From assembly GCF_019145235.1 (NCBI RefSeq), contig NZ_JAHSTV010000001.1:186001-250000 (forward strand): a DNA stretch of 64,000 bases, read 5' to 3'. The stretch is from Pseudomonas farris. Its GTDB lineage: Bacteria > Pseudomonadota > Gammaproteobacteria > Pseudomonadales > Pseudomonadaceae. Under the pieces are notes generated by a model, which was not told the DNA's origin, did not search any database, and worked only from the letters and a program-made list of their open reading frames with translations. Position numbers and translations under genes: made by a program. Below, one piece after another: positions 62,793 through 64,000 of this stretch (its first letter is position 1; the number at the start of each line of letters is the position of its first letter).

Positions 62793-63340
62793 GTATAAAT
62801 ATCCTTAGAGTCGTATATTTTAGCTGACGGGGAACGGAGTTAGTGTTTGGCACGACACTATTTCGCGTTGATCACTACTGTTGAAGCGAGCATATCGCCC
62901 AATCTTTTCCGAGCCCCAAAAAAAACAAACTCCCAATCTAAAAAAAGCAGGAAAAACTTCAAAAAATTACGAACAAATGATTGAAGATAGCTGCACCCCA
63001 AAAGGCTCGACGCCGCCCCGACACGGCAAACGCTGAGGGCGTTTGCAGAGCGAATACGTCATAAGGGGGTAAGTGCGCGCTTGGGTCAGAAGGTCCAAAG
63101 CGTGGCGTAAACGACCATTGCATCGGCGTGCGAATGGTCTGTTCGGTCCCTCGAAACGGCGAAGTGATATCGATGTGATGGCACGATATTTAAGTTGCCT
63201 TCACTCTGGCGTCAATAAGCCGTTCAGGATGTTTTTGGTTGGACGCTCTAGCGCGCGGGTTTTGGTTCATGGCCTGAACTTTCCGAGTGGAAAAACCCTC
63301 CACTCAATAACGCCGTGACATTGATAAGTGAGGCTCACTG
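62793..63340. other. noncoding A/T-rich intergenic region
   Basis: About 550 bp. The first 150 bases, just upstream of the lipoprotein gene, are A/T-rich (GTATAAATATCC and TCGTATATTTTA) and probably hold its promoter. An 81-codon frame at 63073-63318 lacks any recognisable protein pattern. Nothing else is seen. Confidence 0.45.
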
Positions 63341-63619
63341 ATGAAAACCACCCTGCTGAAACTGACCTTCGCCGCCACTCTCGCCTGTGCCCTCCCCGTT
63401 TGGGCCTGCCCGCCCGACGAAGCCACCGCCAAGCGCGAACTACTGGCCAAGGAAGTCGCCAAGATCACTGAGCAGAACCCGGCCAAGGCCAAGGAGATCA
63501 ATGACGAGTTGCAGAAGATGGACCTGGAAACGGCCAGCGCGGATTTGCCGGACAAGTGCCAGTTGATTGATCAGCGTCTCAAGGAGTTGCAGTCGGCAGA
63601 GAAGAAAGCCGAGAGCTGA
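63341..63619 (+). CDS. small secreted helical protein of unknown function
   Basis: 92 aa with a signal peptide ending at about VWA (MKTTLLKLTFAATLACALPVWA). The mature 70 residues are charged and helical (EATAKRELLAKEVAKITEQNP, then KEINDELQKMDLE), with two Cys (CPPD, KCQLID) likely paired. It may be DUF5339-like, a small family of periplasmic pseudomonad proteins, but this is uncertain. A terminator follows at 63686. Confidence 0.72.
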   Translation: MKTTLLKLTFAATLACALPVWACPPDEATAKRELLAKEVAKITEQNPAKAKEINDELQKMDLETASADLPDKCQLIDQRLKELQSAEKKAES

Positions 63620-63627
63620 AACGGCGA

Positions 63628-63660
63628 GATCAAAAGATCGCAGCCTTCGGCAGCTCCTAC
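63628..63660. repeat. half copy of the GCTGCGATCTTTTGAT repeat
   Basis: ATCAAAAGATCGCAGCCTTC followed by GGCAGCTCCTAC, the right arm only, with no left arm. Confidence 0.7.
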
Positions 63661-63685
63661 ACGGGTTTCTGCGATTTTTTGACGT

Positions 63686-63716
63686 AAAAAAACCCGGACA
63701 CTGTCCGGGTTTTTTA
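63686..63716. terminator. bidirectional rho-independent terminator
   Basis: AAAAAACCCGGACA-CTG-TCCGGGTTTTTT between the small secreted-protein gene and the convergent gene at the window end. Confidence 0.92.
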
Positions 63717-63734
63717 TTGGATTGCTACCGCGCT

Positions 63735-64000
63735 TTATTCAGCAGCCGGCGCTTCCGGTTTGCGGCGCTTGAGCGGGGCCATGCCGTCCTTGCTGACCAG
63801 CGACAGGGCGTCGGTCTTCGGGCGGTTGGCGATCTTGCGTTTGGTCGGAGCCTTGGCGCCGGTTTTCTTCTTGTCGCCTTTGGCGTCGACCTTTTTCTTC
63901 TTCACGCCAACGGCTTTGCCCGAGGCCTTGACCTTTTTCGGTCCGCCGTAGGTGCCTTTGACTTCCTTGATGGTGCGGCGCTCGAAGCTCTGCTTGAGGT
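63735..64000 (-). CDS. C-terminal part of a gene encoding a very basic tail (runs off the window)
   Basis: The last 87 codons of a leftward gene. The translation is dominated by Lys (KKVKASGKAVGVKKKKVD; GDKKKTGAKAPTKRK) and ends APLKRRKPEAPAAE. Such tails occur on RNA-binding proteins such as pseudouridine synthases, helicases or RNases in Pseudomonas. The domain that would identify it lies beyond position 64000, so no product is named. Confidence 0.75.
   Translation of the reverse strand, partial: LKQSFERRTIKEVKGTYGGPKKVKASGKAVGVKKKKVDAKGDKKKTGAKAPTKRKIANRPKTDALSLVSKDGMAPLKRRKPEAPAAE

Noticed and set aside
63073..63318. 81-codon open frame before the small secreted-protein gene
   Set aside because: No ribosome site or recognisable protein pattern, and it lies in the likely promoter region.

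Overview
The window reads as chromosome of a Pseudomonas of the fluorescens group. Supporting signs are the high-GC codon use, many copies of the palindromic REP/REPIN repeats typical of that group (core GTGGGAGCGGGCTTGCTCGCGA), a gbuR-gbuA transport locus in the order I recall from P. aeruginosa, and a Lap-type adhesin with its own type I exporter. There is no prophage, integrase, IS element or CRISPR array. Nearly all genes look intact.

Layout. 0-2.6 kb: a LysR regulator, a DUF1445 putative hydro-lyase and an NTF2-like protein. 3.3-17.4 kb: a Flp/Tad pilus locus in two convergent blocks. One runs rightward (rcpA, tadD, DUF3613). The other runs leftward (flp, tadV, an AAA+ ATPase, rcpC, tadG, two TadE-like pseudopilins, tadZ, tadA, tadB, tadC). 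An AraC-type regulator with a pseudo-receiver sits at its right edge. 17.4-17.9 kb: two identical tRNA-Gly(GCC)/tRNA-Glu(UUC) pairs behind one strong promoter. 18.2-27.8 kb: mostly core functions, namely a chemoreceptor, a MocR-type regulator, an SDR, a CurA-like reductase, pyrF and a two-component system.

28-41.5 kb is a surface-adhesion module: an EF-hand protein, a 2376-residue RTX adhesin with a retention module and a candidate LapG cleavage site, and a divergent TolC-ABC-HlyD type I secretion operon. 41.7-49 kb holds a DTW-domain tRNA-modification gene, the guanidinobutyrate locus (gbuR, gbuA, an NTF2-like gene, NCS1 and SSS transporters), an ACP-like protein lacking the phosphopantetheine serine and a PA1414-like micropeptide. 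49-57 kb carries a LysR/MFS pair, an EamA exporter, a CvfB-like S1 protein, a TorF porin, a DUF6279 lipoprotein and a DUF899 protein.

The most unusual locus is at 57.1-61.3 kb. One 971-residue protein joins a full-length class I lysyl-tRNA synthetase-like enzyme (HIGH and KISKS motifs intact) to an aldehyde-dehydrogenase-fold domain. That domain keeps the nucleophilic Cys but has Asn where the deacylating Glu should be. An MFS exporter gene follows at once. I infer a route that activates an amino acid, possibly through tRNA, reduces it to an amino aldehyde and exports a product. To the right are a noncoding stretch, a decayed gene fragment, a lipoprotein and a small periplasmic protein, and the window ends inside the basic tail of an unrecognised protein.
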